Shown: positions 8,523-17,571, numbered from the stretch's first letter. The stretch: 64,000 nt of DNA from Paragemmobacter straminiformis (GCF_014243445.1 NZ_JACLQD010000001.1:620001-684000), one strand, 5' to 3'. A program made the numbers and translations. Notes: a model not told the origin generated them from the letters alone.

Positions 8523-9002
8523 ATGACCACCCCCAAGAACACGATCTGCATCTGGTATGACCGCGAGGCCGAGGCCGCGGCCCGTTTCTATGCCGAGACC
8601 TTTCCCGACAGCGCGGTGACGGGCGTGTTCCACGCGCCCGCCGATTACCCTTCGGGCAAGGCGGGCGATGTGCTGACGGTGACCTTTACGGTCGCGGGGG
8701 TTCCCTGCCTTGGCCTGAACGGGGGGCCGGCCTTCCGGCAGTCGGAGGCGTTCTCGTTCCAGATCGCGACCGAGGATCAGGCGGAAACCGACCGCTACTG
8801 GAACGCGATCACCGGCAATGGCGGGGCGGAAAGCGCCTGCGGCTGGTGCAAGGACCGCTGGGGGCTGAACTGGCAGATCACGCCGCGCGTGCTGACCGAG
8901 GCGCTGGCGCAGGGCGGGGCGGTGGCCGAGCGCGCCTTTGCCGCGATGATGCAGATGGGCAAGATCGACGTGGCCGCGATCGAGGCGGCGGTGCGGGGGT
9001 AG
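8523..9002 (+). CDS. VOC-superfamily PhnB-like protein
   Basis: Protein of 159 residues in the PhnB/3-demethylubiquinone-9-methyltransferase-like branch of the glyoxalase-bleomycin resistance fold. Typical features are the start NTICIWYDREAEAAARFY, the core VAGVPCLGLNGGPAF and the C-terminal WGLNWQITP. Function within this family is mostly unknown; despite the old name it is unlikely to be a methyltransferase. The start at 8523 follows GGAGGCAGC. It is convergent with the mlaC-like gene. Confidence 0.85.
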   Translation: MTTPKNTICIWYDREAEAAARFYAETFPDSAVTGVFHAPADYPSGKAGDVLTVTFTVAGVPCLGLNGGPAFRQSEAFSFQIATEDQAETDRYWNAITGNGGAESACGWCKDRWGLNWQITPRVLTEALAQGGAVAERAFAAMMQMGKIDVAAIEAAVRG

Positions 9003-9042
9003 CGAAGGGGAGCGGGCTGGCGGTGCGGGCCTGCGTGCCCAA

Positions 9043-9068
9043 GGTGCGCAGCAAGTGCGCACCCTACG
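9043..9068. repeat. REP-like palindromic unit, copy 1
   Basis: The unit GGTGCGCAGCAAGTGCGCA followed by CCCTACG, in the gap between convergent genes. It matches the pair at 36024-36080 with two differences over 25 bases. It is internally palindromic through TGCGCA-N4-TGCGCA. Confidence 0.7.
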
Positions 9069-9107
9069 ATCTGTTGTTCAAGGGCGTTGGGCGACGGGCA
9101 GCCGCTT

Positions 9108-9725
9108 TTACAGGGTCTTGAGCTTGGCGATCAGCTTGTCGATGTCGCCGCCCGCCTGATCGAGCATCGCGCCGATTTCGGTCCGCTCGGAGGCGAGCAT
9201 GTTCACGCCTTCGATGATGATGTTGAAAAACAGGTTGCGGCCCGATTTGTCCGAGACATGCCAGCGCAGGTCGAAGGGGGCTTCGCCCTTCAGCGTGGCG
9301 GTCGAGATCACCTCGTAATAGCTTTTGATCGGCTTGGCGTCGGTGACTTCGATCTTGCCGCCGATGAATTCGCGGAAGCGGCGGCCGTATTTGCGCGAGA
9401 GATAGCCCTGATAGGCTTTGGTAAAGGCCGTCATCTGCGCGGGGGTGGCCGAACGCGCGGCAACGCCGAGGGCCGAGCGGGCGATCACCGGCACGTCGGC
9501 GTATTTGACGAAGAGCTTTTCGAAATCGCCGAACATCTGGGTTTCGGAGCGGCCGGAGCTGATGATCGAGTTCACGTCGGCCACGGCCTTGTCGATCAGC
9601 GCGCGCGCGGTCGCCACGTCGAGTTCGGCAGCGGCGGGCAGCGGCAGGGCGAAGGCAGCCGACACGGCAAGTGCGACCGAGGTGAAGCCGCGGCGCGTCA
9701 GGCGAAGGGTGGGATCATTGCGCAT
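9108..9725 (-). CDS. MlaC-like phospholipid-binding protein (Ttg2D family)
   Basis: Periplasmic protein of 205 residues in the MlaC/toluene-tolerance Ttg2 family, which shuttles phospholipids between the outer membrane MlaA complex and the inner membrane Mla ABC transporter. It begins with LTRRGFTSVALAVSAAF, a twin-arginine-like or ordinary signal peptide ending near AAAEL. The body has the family pattern GDFEKLFVKYADVPVIARSAL and FTKAYQGYLSRKYGRRF. Its start overlaps the 3' end of the mlaA-like gene by 11 bp, implying translational coupling. The inner membrane mlaFEDB genes are not in this window. Confidence 0.88.
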   Translation of the reverse strand: MRNDPTLRLTRRGFTSVALAVSAAFALPLPAAAELDVATARALIDKAVADVNSIISSGRSETQMFGDFEKLFVKYADVPVIARSALGVAARSATPAQMTAFTKAYQGYLSRKYGRRFREFIGGKIEVTDAKPIKSYYEVISTATLKGEAPFDLRWHVSDKSGRNLFFNIIIEGVNMLASERTEIGAMLDQAGGDIDKLIAKLKTL

Positions 9726-10503
9726 AGGGGTCCTCGAAATTGGGGTCGTCGCCGCTGCCGTCTGCGGCACTGCCGGTCTGACCCAGCGCGAACCGCCTGT
9801 TTTGCAGATAGAGAAGCCGCGCCTGCGCGTAGCTGTCTGCGCTTTCATATAGGATGGAATCGAAAGTCGAGGAATAGCGTTGCCGATCACCAAGGGTTGA
9901 AGCGAACTTGGCGCCGGTCATCCAGTAGGTTTCAGGCGCTTGCAGCACGAGGCGCAGCGGGTTCAGCGCCACGTCGACCAGCGTTCCCGCGAAATCGCGG
10001 CCCGTCGAGGGGCCGAGGACCGGCACTTCGATGTAGCGCCCCTCTTTGGCACCCCAGACATGGAGGGTTTCGCCGAAATCGGTCGGCGCGCCGTTCAGGC
10101 CGAGTTCGGTCGCGGGATCGAACAGCCCGCCGATGCCGATGGTGGTGTTGACCACGAAACGCGCGGTGTTGCGGATCGCATCGCCCGGATTGGCCTGCAA
10201 CAGATCGTTGACCACATCGCCGGGGCCGTCGAGGTTCGAGGCGAAATTGGAAACGCCCGCTTCGATGGGCGCGGGCACGACCGAGCCATAGGCCGAGGCC
10301 GCCGGGCGCAGCAGGGCCTTGTCGAGCGCGCGGTTGAAAGCGTGGACGCGGCGATTCACATTCTCGTCAGGATCGTTAATGCCCTGCGGCGCGGGTTCGC
10401 GGGCGCAAGCCGAAACGAGAAGTGCAAGCACGAGCATGGCTGCGGTGCCGCGGCGGCCCTTGCCGGGATGAACCCAAGAAAACATTGGAACTCTGCGGAT
10501 CAT
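9715..10503 (-). CDS. mlaA: MlaA (VacJ) family outer membrane lipoprotein
   Basis: Lipoprotein that takes mislocalised phospholipid out of the outer leaflet of the outer membrane. After a basic N terminus it shows a lipobox LLVSAC, then the family core INDPDENVNRRVHAFNRALDK, the NTTIGIGGLFDPATELG region and DFGETLHVWG. Start choice is uncertain: ATG 10503 (262 residues) or ATG 10485 (256 residues); both keep the signal peptide, and neither has a strong ribosome site. It overlaps the mlaC-like gene and is divergent from the type I secretion operon. Confidence 0.88.
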   Translation of the reverse strand: MIRRVPMFSWVHPGKGRRGTAAMLVLALLVSACAREPAPQGINDPDENVNRRVHAFNRALDKALLRPAASAYGSVVPAPIEAGVSNFASNLDGPGDVVNDLLQANPGDAIRNTARFVVNTTIGIGGLFDPATELGLNGAPTDFGETLHVWGAKEGRYIEVPVLGPSTGRDFAGTLVDVALNPLRLVLQAPETYWMTGAKFASTLGDRQRYSSTFDSILYESADSYAQARLLYLQNRRFALGQTGSAADGSGDDPNFEDPYAQ

Positions 10504-10691
10504 CTTTCTACTTTCGGCATAGCCCGCGGGCAAAGGATAAGGTTCGTAAAAGCGCCTTGGCCGGGGAAAGACAAGGCATAAGACGCCCGCAAGGGCATGA
10601 CAACCGACGAAGCGTGTTCTGGCAGATACGCGTTGCGGAAAGCCGCCCAAAGGGCCAGACAATTCCTTTACGACGATAAGGGGTGTTTTGG

Positions 10692-12422
10692 ATGAGTCGA
10701 GAGTTTCAACGTGGCCTGAATGAATTGCGCGCCGCGCGGGTCGAGCAGAACGGTCTGCTTGTCGCGGCCTTTGTATTTTCCGTCTTCGTCAATATCCTGA
10801 TGCTGACCGGACCGCTTTACATGCTGCAGGTCTATGACCGCGTGCTGGGAAGCCGGTCCGAGGCGACATTGGTCGCACTGTCGGCGCTGGTGACGTTTCT
10901 TTTCGTGGTCATGGGCATTCTGGACCATGCGCGGGGGCGGGTGCTGGCGCGGGTGGGCGCGCGCATCCAGCAAAGGCTGGAACGGCGGGTGTTCGAGGCC
11001 GCTCTCAAGCGGTTGATGGTGGCGCCGGACGATCCGACCGCCCTTGCCGCGCAGAAGGATGTCGAGGCGGTGCAGCGGTTCTGGTCCTCGCCCGCGCTGG
11101 TCGCGCTGATCGACATGCCCTGGGCACCGCTGTTTCTGGTGGTGATCTTCGTTTTCAACTGGGTGCTTGGCGTGATGTCGGTGATCGGCGGGATCATCAT
11201 CGTGGCCATCGCCATCCTGAACCAGACACGGACCAAGGTGCCGCTGGCGCGGGCGACCTCGGCCGGGTTGCATGCCGACCGTGCGGGCGAATTGCTGAAA
11301 GGCGAGGCCGAGACGATCCGCGCGCTGGGCATGACGGGTGCCGCGTTCGACCGCTGGCAAAGGGCGCGCGGCGTGGCCGTGGCCGAAGGGATGGCGGCAT
11401 CCGATGTGGGGGGGGCCTATTCCATCATCTCGCGCACGTTCCGGCTGTTCCTGCAATCTGCGATGCTGGGGCTTGGCGCTTGGCTGGTGCTGCATGGCGA
11501 GATGACGCCCGGCGCGATGATCGCGGGGTCGATCCTGATGGGGCGGGCCTTGCAGCCGATCGAGCAGGCGGTTGGGCAATGGTCGGTGGTGACGCGGGCG
11601 CGCGACGGATACGGGCGCTTGTCGGAGTTGCTGACGCGGGTGCCGCCCGAACAGCAGCGCACCGCCCTGCCCCGCCCCAAGGCGCAGGTCGAGTTCTCGG
11701 GCGTCACCGTGATGCCGCCGGGCGAGCAGGTTCCGGCCTTGCGGATGATGACCTTTACCCTGCCGCCCGGTCAGGCGCTGGGGGTGATCGGGCCTTCGGG
11801 CGCGGGCAAGTCGACCGTGGCGCGGGCGATTACCAATGTCTGGCGCATCGCCAGCGGCAAGATCCGGCTGGATGGCGCGACGCTGGACCAATATGACCCC
11901 GATGTGCTGGGCGGCTATATCGGCTACCTGCCGCAACGGGTGACGCTGTTCGACGGGACGGTTGCAGAGAACATCTCGCGTCTGGGCAAGCCCGATCCGG
12001 CCAAGGTGGTGGAAGCCGCCAAGGCCGCCGCCGCGCATGAGATGATCCTGAAGCTGCCCGAAGGCTATGACACGCGGCTGTCATCGGTGGGCGGGCGGCT
12101 GTCGGGCGGGCAGATGCAGCGCATCGGCCTTGCGCGGGCGCTTTACGGCAATCCGGTGCTGCTGATCCTCGACGAGCCGAACTCGAACCTCGACAACGAG
12201 GGGTCGCTGGCGGTGAACGCGGCGATCCGCGCGCACAAGGCGGCGGGCGGATCGGCCATGATCATGGCGCACCGTCCGGCGGCGATTCAGGAATGCGACC
12301 TGCTTCTGGTGGTGGAAGAGGGCACGCGCCGCGCCTTTGGCCCGCGCGATCAGGTCCTGCGCGAGATGGTGAAGAATTCCAACGAGATCAACCGCGCGGC
12401 GACGCCCGGAGGTGTGGTATGA
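10692..12422 (+). CDS. Type I secretion ABC transporter (PrtD/HlyB-like)
   Basis: Inner-membrane ABC exporter of 576 residues with an N-terminal membrane domain (about 20-320) and a C-terminal ATPase. Walker A is GPSGAGKST at about 367, the signature LSGGQMQRIGLARAL near 470 and Walker B LLILDEPNSNLD near 490. It lacks a C39 peptidase domain, so it is the PrtD-like type that exports RTX-type proteins with uncleaved C-terminal signals. The ATG at 10692 follows AAGGGG; a GTG at 10683 is less likely. It overlaps the HlyD gene by four bases (ATGA). Confidence 0.93.
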   Translation: MSREFQRGLNELRAARVEQNGLLVAAFVFSVFVNILMLTGPLYMLQVYDRVLGSRSEATLVALSALVTFLFVVMGILDHARGRVLARVGARIQQRLERRVFEAALKRLMVAPDDPTALAAQKDVEAVQRFWSSPALVALIDMPWAPLFLVVIFVFNWVLGVMSVIGGIIIVAIAILNQTRTKVPLARATSAGLHADRAGELLKGEAETIRALGMTGAAFDRWQRARGVAVAEGMAASDVGGAYSIISRTFRLFLQSAMLGLGAWLVLHGEMTPGAMIAGSILMGRALQPIEQAVGQWSVVTRARDGYGRLSELLTRVPPEQQRTALPRPKAQVEFSGVTVMPPGEQVPALRMMTFTLPPGQALGVIGPSGAGKSTVARAITNVWRIASGKIRLDGATLDQYDPDVLGGYIGYLPQRVTLFDGTVAENISRLGKPDPAKVVEAAKAAAAHEMILKLPEGYDTRLSSVGGRLSGGQMQRIGLARALYGNPVLLILDEPNSNLDNEGSLAVNAAIRAHKAAGGSAMIMAHRPAAIQECDLLLVVEEGTRRAFGPRDQVLREMVKNSNEINRAATPGGVV

Positions 12423-13744
12423 GTATGAACCCCAATTCCCTTCCCCCGGTGCCTCCGACATGGTCGCCCCGCGGCCCGATCCTGCTGGGCGCCGGCGCCC
12501 TGGCCGTGCTGCTGGGCGGCTTTGGCCTGTGGAGCGTGACGACCACGATTTCGGGCGCCATCGTGGCGAACGGGCAGATACAGGTCGAGCAGAACCGGCA
12601 GGTGGTGCAGCACCCCGATGGCGGGGTGGTCGAGGCGATCAGCGTGACCGAGGGGCAGGCCGTCAAGGCCGGTGACCTGTTGCTGACGCTGGACGGGGCG
12701 ATGCTGAAATCGGAGTATTCCATCGTCGAGGGGCAGTTGTTCGAGCTTATGGCCCGGCGCGCGCGGCTGGAAGCCGAGCGCGACGATGCCGCCGCCCCCG
12801 TGATGCCCGCCGAACTGGTCGAGACCGCGAAGGCCCGCGCCGATGTGGCCGAACTGGTCGACGGTCAGGTGAAGCTGTTCGACGCCCGCCGCGATACCGT
12901 GGCGCGGTCGACCGAACAGTTGCAGCGCCGCAGCGACCAGACGCGCGAACAGATCAACGGCATCGACGCGCAGGTGACGGCGATGGCGACGCAGCTCGAT
13001 CTGGTGCGCAAGGAGCTGGCCGACCAGAAGGCGCTGCTGGAAAAAGGGCTGACGCAGGCCAGCCGCGTTTCGGAATTGCAGCGGCAAGAGGCCGACATGA
13101 TGGGCCGCGCGGGCGAGCTGACCGCAGCCCGCGCCGAGGCCGAACAGCGGGTGACGGAAGTCGACCTCGAGGTGCTGCGCCTTGCCGCCCAGCGGCGCGA
13201 GGATGCCAGCACGCAGCTGCGCGACATCGGCTCGCAAGAGCTGGAACTGGTCGAGCGCCGCCGCGCGCTGAGCGGGCAGATCGAACGGCTTGCCGTGCGC
13301 GCGCCGGTGTCGGGTATCGTGCTGGGGCTGGCGGTGACGACGCCGCGCGCCGTGGTGCGGCCGGCGGACCCGCTGCTTTACATCATCCCGCAGGACCGCC
13401 CTTTGGTGATCGAGGCGCAGATCCCGCCCATCCACATCGACGAGGTGCGGGTGGGGCAGGAAGTGCGGCTGGTGTTCCCCGCCTTTTCCTCGCGCACGAC
13501 GCCGGAACTTTTCGGGGTGGTGTCGGTCGTCTCGGCCGATGCGTTCAACGACCAGAAGACGGGGGCGACCTTTTACCGGGCCGAAATCGTGCTTGAAGCC
13601 GAGGACATGGTGAAGCTGGGTGACAAGGAATTGCTGCCCGGGATGCCGGTGGAGGCCTTTATCAAGACGGGCGACCGCACGCCGATGGCCTATCTGCTGA
13701 AGCCCTTTACCGACTATTTCCAGCGCGCCTTCCGCGAAACCTGA
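12419..13744 (+). CDS. HlyD/PrtE-family type I secretion periplasmic adaptor
   Basis: Membrane fusion protein of 441 residues linking the ABC exporter to a TolC-like outer membrane channel. It has a short cytoplasmic N tail, one membrane helix at about 20-42, a lipoyl half-motif around ANGQIQVEQNRQVVQHPDGG, a long coiled coil (about 85-290) and the closing half-motif RAPVSGIVLGLAV near 300, followed by the beta-barrel domain. Its ATG overlaps the ABC gene stop. No tolC gene is in the window. A plausible substrate is the RTX protein 26 kb downstream. Confidence 0.93.
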   Translation: MSMNPNSLPPVPPTWSPRGPILLGAGALAVLLGGFGLWSVTTTISGAIVANGQIQVEQNRQVVQHPDGGVVEAISVTEGQAVKAGDLLLTLDGAMLKSEYSIVEGQLFELMARRARLEAERDDAAAPVMPAELVETAKARADVAELVDGQVKLFDARRDTVARSTEQLQRRSDQTREQINGIDAQVTAMATQLDLVRKELADQKALLEKGLTQASRVSELQRQEADMMGRAGELTAARAEAEQRVTEVDLEVLRLAAQRREDASTQLRDIGSQELELVERRRALSGQIERLAVRAPVSGIVLGLAVTTPRAVVRPADPLLYIIPQDRPLVIEAQIPPIHIDEVRVGQEVRLVFPAFSSRTTPELFGVVSVVSADAFNDQKTGATFYRAEIVLEAEDMVKLGDKELLPGMPVEAFIKTGDRTPMAYLLKPFTDYFQRAFRET

Positions 13745-13822
13745 CGCGAAAGCGTCGCTTCCGGTGCTTGCGGGGGGCCATGCCTCCCGCTAGCGTCTGG
13801 CCGAACCCGAACGGAGGCCCCC

Positions 13823-14281
13823 ATGACCATCGAAGCCCGTCTTGCCGAACTTGGCGTCACCCTGCCCGACGCGCCCGCCCCTGCGGCGAATTACGTACCT
13901 TTCGTGGTAGTGGGCACGCTGGTCCATGTGTCGGGCCAGATTTCGCAAGATGCGAACGGGCTGATCAAGGGGCGGCTTGGCGCGGATATGACGGTGGAAC
14001 AGGGGGCGGCTGCGGCGCAGCGCTGCGCGATCTCGTTGCTGGCGCAGGTCAAGAAGGCCTGCGGCGGCGACCTCTCGCGTCTGGTGCGGGCGGTCAAGCT
14101 GACCGGATTCGTCAATTCGACGCCGGATTTCACCGACCAGCCCAAGGTGATCAACGGGGCGTCCGATTTCCTTGTCGCGGCCTTGGGCGATGCCGGCCGG
14201 CATGCGCGTTCGGCGGTCTCGGCGGCCTCGTTGCCGCTGGGGGTGGCGGTCGAGATCGAAGGCATCTTCGAGATCCGCTGA
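13823..14281 (+). CDS. RidA/YjgF family protein
   Basis: Protein of 152 residues in the RidA (Rid/YER057c/UK114) family; the founding members hydrolyse reactive enamines and imines made by PLP enzymes. Visible features are the core VHVSGQISQDANGLIKGRLG and the later FTDQPKVINGASDFLVAALGDAGRHARSAV with an arginine at the usual substrate-binding place. The start follows CGGAGGCCCCC. It shares one base (TGATG) with the downstream phosphodiesterase start, so both are translated together. Confidence 0.9.
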   Translation: MTIEARLAELGVTLPDAPAPAANYVPFVVVGTLVHVSGQISQDANGLIKGRLGADMTVEQGAAAAQRCAISLLAQVKKACGGDLSRLVRAVKLTGFVNSTPDFTDQPKVINGASDFLVAALGDAGRHARSAVSAASLPLGVAVEIEGIFEIR

Positions 14282-15051
14282 TGCGCGTGCCCCTGCCCGA
14301 TGCGTTCCTGCGTGCCCCGCTGGCCCACCGCGCGCTGCATGACGTTGCCGCCGGCCGGCCCGAGAACAGCCGCGCCGCGGTGCGGGCGGCCATCGCGGCG
14401 GGTTACGGGATCGAGATCGACCTGCAACTGTCGCGTGACGGGGTGGCGATGGTGTTCCATGACGAGACGCTGGAACGCCTGACCCCGCGCGAGGGGTGGT
14501 TGCGCGACCTGACGGCGGCGGAACTGGCCGCCACGCCGCTGACCGGCGGGGACGAGGGGATTCCGACCTTTGCCGAAATCCTGACCATCGTCGCGGGGCG
14601 CGTGCCGCTGCTGGTCGAGTTGAAGGACCAGACCCTGCGCATGGCCGAAACCGATGGCAAGCTCGAGGCGGCGACGGCCAGCGCAGTTTCGGGCTATAAC
14701 GGTCCCGTGGCGCTGATGTCCTTCAACCCGCATTGCATCGCGCATCTGGCCCGTCTTGCGCCGCATCTGCCACGGGGGATCACCACCTCGGCCTATGACC
14801 ATGACGACTGGGCGCCGCTGCCGCCCGACACCTGCGACCGCCTGCGCCTGATCCCCGATTACGACCGCGTCGAAGCCGGTTTCATCAGCCACGAGGTCGC
14901 CGATCTGGCCCGGCCGCTGGTCGCCGGATTGAAGGCGAAGGGGGCGGCGATCCTGTGCTGGACCGTGCGGTCGCCGCAGGTCGAGGCCGAGGCGCGGCGC
15001 GTGGCGCAGAATATCACCTTTGAAGGCTACATGGCGGCGATGCCCGCTTGA
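14281..15051 (+). CDS. Glycerophosphodiester phosphodiesterase
   Basis: Cytoplasmic TIM-barrel enzyme of 256 residues that releases glycerol 3-phosphate from glycerophosphodiesters. Typical motifs are AHRALHDVAAGRPENS with the catalytic His and Asn-Ser, the metal-binding EIDLQLSRDGVAMVFHDETLER and the later LLVELKDQ. It is close in length to UgpQ. Its ATG overlaps the ridA stop by one base. A dispersed GC-rich element follows the stop. Confidence 0.9.
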   Translation: MRVPLPDAFLRAPLAHRALHDVAAGRPENSRAAVRAAIAAGYGIEIDLQLSRDGVAMVFHDETLERLTPREGWLRDLTAAELAATPLTGGDEGIPTFAEILTIVAGRVPLLVELKDQTLRMAETDGKLEAATASAVSGYNGPVALMSFNPHCIAHLARLAPHLPRGITTSAYDHDDWAPLPPDTCDRLRLIPDYDRVEAGFISHEVADLARPLVAGLKAKGAAILCWTVRSPQVEAEARRVAQNITFEGYMAAMPA

Positions 15052-15090
15052 CGCATGGCGATTGCGGGCCACCCTTAGCCCCCTGCCGGC

Positions 15091-15150
15091 TTTCACACCG
15101 GCGCAAATATCCTCGGGGGGGTCCGGGGGGGCAGACAGCCCCCCCGGCCT
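15091..15150. repeat. Dispersed AAATATCC element, copy A
   Basis: Contains TTTCACACCGGCGCAAATAT, then CCTCGGGGGG, then GGGGGGGCAGACAGCCCCCC. The same order (TTTCA, spacer, AAATATCCTCGGGGG, GGGGGGCAGACGGCCCCCC) recurs near 17,610-17,735, 25,811 and 34,510-34,610. It is a mobile-like or regulatory intergenic element that I associate with Rhodobacterales genomes. Confidence 0.7.
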
Positions 15151-15172
15151 GTCCGGCAAACCGACGGTATCC

Positions 15173-16387
15173 ATGACCGAGCCCGAACTTCACGACAGCA
15201 TGACCGAAATTCCCGCCGCCGCATGGGACGCTGTCGCCTGCCCCGAGGCGGCTGACGGCGGGCGGCCGCTCGATCCGTTCACCACGCACCGCTTTCTGGC
15301 GGCGCTCGATGTTTCGCATTCGACCGGCAAGGGCACGGGATGGGGGCCGAAGCCGCTGGTGATCCGCGAAGGCGGGCGGCTGATCGGGGCCATGCCGCTT
15401 TATGTCAAAAGCCACAGCCAGGGCGAATACATCTTCGACCACGGCTGGGCCGAGGCGCTGGAACGGGCGGGCGGGCGCTATTATCCCAAGTTGCAGATCG
15501 CCGTGCCCTTCACCCCCGCCACGGGGCGGCGGTTTCTGGCGGCCCCCGACGCGCCCCATGCCCGCGATGCGCTGGTGGAAACCGCCATCGGGCTGGCGCG
15601 GGGGAACCGGCTGTCGTCGCTGCACGCCACCTTTTGCACCGCGGAAGAGGCAGAGACGCTGGCCGCCCGCCACGGCTTGCTGCACCGTGTCACCCAGCAG
15701 TTCCACTGGGAAAATCGCGGCTACGCCAGTTTTGACGATTTCCTTGGCGACCTGTCATCGCGCAAGCGCAAGAACATCCGCAAGGAACGCGAGACGGCCC
15801 GCGCCTCGGGGCTGACGATCCGGGCGCTGACGGGGGACGAGATCGAGGACCGCCATTGGGACGCGTTCTGGGTGTTCTATCAGGATACCGGCAGCCGGAA
15901 ATGGGGCACGCCCTACCTGACGCGGGCGTTCTTTGCCGAGATCCACCGCAGCATGCGCAACGATGTGCTGCTGGTGCTGGCCGAACGCGACGGAAAGCCC
16001 GTGGCGGGGGCGTTGAACTTCATCGGGCGCGAGACGCTTTACGGCCGCTACTGGGGTTGCACCGAGGATCATGCCTGCCTGCATTTCGAGCTGTGCTACT
16101 ATCAGGCCATCGATTACGCCATCGCCCACCGGATGCCCCGTGTCGAGGCAGGCGCGCAGGGCGAGCACAAGCTGGCGCGCGGCTATCTGCCGACGCCCGT
16201 GCATTCGCTGCACTGGATCGCGGACGAGGGCTTCCGCGAGGCCGTGGCGCGCTATCTGCGGTCGGAACGCCGCGCGGTGGATGAAGAGATCGAGGTGCTG
16301 ACCGCCTATGGCCCCTTTCGCAACGCCCGATCCGAGGACGGGCAAGAGGGCGAGGGGCAGGACGGGGACTGGCAAGGCGGGGACTGA
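15173..16387 (+). CDS. GNAT/FemAB-like N-acyltransferase (DUF482 type)
   Basis: Protein of 404 residues resembling the DUF482 / peptidogalycan-type acyltransferases, which have a double GNAT fold. Recognisable parts are HRFLAALD near the N terminus, SSRKRKNIRKERE in the middle, the HWDAFWVFYQDTGSRKWGTPYLTRAFF stretch (short segments only cited) and EAGAQGEHKLARGYLP towards the end. The substrate is unknown. The ATG at 15173 is chosen because the upstream frame runs through a dispersed repeat. The last residues (GQEGEGQDGDWQGGD) are encoded by a 15-bp minisatellite that crosses the stop codon. Confidence 0.8.
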   Translation: MTEPELHDSMTEIPAAAWDAVACPEAADGGRPLDPFTTHRFLAALDVSHSTGKGTGWGPKPLVIREGGRLIGAMPLYVKSHSQGEYIFDHGWAEALERAGGRYYPKLQIAVPFTPATGRRFLAAPDAPHARDALVETAIGLARGNRLSSLHATFCTAEEAETLAARHGLLHRVTQQFHWENRGYASFDDFLGDLSSRKRKNIRKERETARASGLTIRALTGDEIEDRHWDAFWVFYQDTGSRKWGTPYLTRAFFAEIHRSMRNDVLLVLAERDGKPVAGALNFIGRETLYGRYWGCTEDHACLHFELCYYQAIDYAIAHRMPRVEAGAQGEHKLARGYLPTPVHSLHWIADEGFREAVARYLRSERRAVDEEIEVLTAYGPFRNARSEDGQEGEGQDGDWQGGD

Positions 16388-16407
16388 CAGGACGGGGACT
16401 GACAGGG
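16361..16407. repeat. 15-bp minisatellite across a stop codon
   Basis: About three units of G(A/G)CGGGGACTG(A/G)CA(A/G), running from the last eight codons of the GNAT gene through its stop into the gap. Copy number change would alter the C-terminal tail of the protein. Confidence 0.65.
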
Positions 16408-16447
16408 CGGGCGTTTTGCGCCACTCTGGCCCCTGATGGAGGTGACG

Positions 16448-17065
16448 ATGACCCTGACGCTTTATTCCCACCCGATGTCGCGCGGCCGCATGGCGCGCTG
16501 GATGCTGGAAGAGGTGGGCCAGCCCTACGAGGTGGTCTACCTCGACTATGGAACGTCGATGAAAGCGCCCGGCTATCTGGCGCTGAACCCGATGGGCAAG
16601 GTGCCCGCGCTGGTGCATGACGGGCATGTGGTGACCGAATGCGCCGCCGTGATCGCCTATCTGGCCGATGCCTTTCCGCAGGCCGGGCTGATGGCGCCGG
16701 ACCGCGCCGCATTCTACCGCTGGATGTTCTTTGGCGCGGGCCCCTTCGAGGCGGCGGTGACAAACCGCGCGCTGGGCGTCGAGGTGCCGCCGGAAAAGGC
16801 GGGCTTCGTGGGCTATGGCGGGTTCGACCGGGTTCTCGACACGCTCGACGCCACGCTGTCGGCGCGGGACTGGCTGGCGGGCGACGGGTTCTCGGCGGCG
16901 GACCTTTATGTCGGATCGCAGCTTGGCTACGGGCTGGTGTTCGGAACCCTTCCGGCGCGGGCGTCGTTCACGGCCTATTGGAACCGGATCAAGGACCGCC
17001 CCGCCCGTCTGCGCGCCTCGGCGCTGGACGATGCGGCGCTGGCGAAAGCAAAACAGAATGGCTGA
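16448..17065 (+). CDS. Glutathione S-transferase family protein
   Basis: Cytosolic GST of 205 residues. The N-terminal thioredoxin-like domain opens with [18 protein letters not shown] and contains [26 protein letters not shown] in short recognisable parts (glutathione-binding cis-Pro and Glu-Cys). The helical C domain follows. The ATG at 16448 is preferred over 16436 because the GGAGGTG ribosome site lies between them. It overlaps the downstream pterin dehydratase start by 8 bp, so the two are translated together. Confidence 0.9.
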   Translation: MTLTLYSHPMSRGRMARWMLEEVGQPYEVVYLDYGTSMKAPGYLALNPMGKVPALVHDGHVVTECAAVIAYLADAFPQAGLMAPDRAAFYRWMFFGAGPFEAAVTNRALGVEVPPEKAGFVGYGGFDRVLDTLDATLSARDWLAGDGFSAADLYVGSQLGYGLVFGTLPARASFTAYWNRIKDRPARLRASALDDAALAKAKQNG

Positions 17066-17345
17066 GAAACTGACGGACCGCGCGGCACTGGAGCCCTTGC
17101 TGGCCAATGGCTGGCACAGTGTCGAGGGGCGGGATGCGATCGGCAAACGCTTCGTCTTCCGCAACTTCGTCGAGGCCTTCGGCTTCATGACCCGCGCGGC
17201 GCTCTGGGCCGAAAAGCTGGACCACCATCCCGAATGGTCGAATGTCTACAAGACCGTCGACGTGGTGCTGACGACGCATGATTGCGACGGGTTGAGCGAG
17301 CTTGACGTGAAGCTTGCAAGGAAGATGGACCAACTGGCCGGATAG
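17058..17345 (+). CDS. phhB: 4a-hydroxytetrahydrobiopterin dehydratase (pterin carbinolamine dehydratase)
   Basis: Protein of 95 residues that dehydrates 4a-hydroxytetrahydropterin in the recycling of the phenylalanine hydroxylase cofactor. The signature is [20 protein letters not shown] with the catalytic histidine pair and following [14 protein letters not shown]. Length is typical. No phenylalanine hydroxylase gene is in the window, so the partner may be elsewhere or the protein may serve molybdopterin metabolism as proposed for some bacteria. A stem-loop starts 5 bp after the stop. Confidence 0.93.
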   Translation: MAEKLTDRAALEPLLANGWHSVEGRDAIGKRFVFRNFVEAFGFMTRAALWAEKLDHHPEWSNVYKTVDVVLTTHDCDGLSELDVKLARKMDQLAG

Positions 17346-17349
17346 CCCG

Positions 17350-17370
17350 CGATTTTTCTGCGAAAAATCG
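17350..17370. terminator. Stem-loop after phhB
   Basis: Perfect 8-bp stem CGATTTTT / AAAAATCG with a CTGCG loop, 5 bp after the stop codon. It belongs to a set of similar A/T-cored hairpins at gene ends (17771, 20793-20893, 23325) and probably ends or protects the transcript. Confidence 0.6.
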
Positions 17371-17434
17371 GGCCGCGCGCCTGCGGACGGCATCCTGGCT
17401 GCAAAGGTCAGACGGCAGCCAGAGAGACGGGGGG

Positions 17435-17571
17435 CCAGCGACGGGGGCCAGCGACGGGGGCCAGCGACGGGGGCCAGCGACGGGGGGCCAGCGACGGGGG
17501 GCCAGCGACGGGGGGCCAGCGACGGGGGGCCAGCGACGGGGGGCCAGCGACGGGGGGCCAGCGACGGGGGG
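17435..17571. repeat. Minisatellite, ten copies of a 13-14-bp unit
   Basis: Ten head-to-tail copies of CCAGCGACGGGGG(G): the first three are 13 bp, the last seven 14 bp, with no other base change. The 450-bp gap between phhB and the peroxiredoxin holds only this array, two hairpins and a pair of dispersed elements; no gene was seen. Confidence 0.9.

Noticed and set aside
6047-8551. Minus-strand open frame of 834 codons opposite the PBP gene
   Set aside because: No recognisable motif; the plus-strand gene carries all catalytic signatures.
17435-17571. CRISPR-like array
   Set aside because: Units are 13-14 bp and directly adjacent without spacers, so it is a minisatellite.
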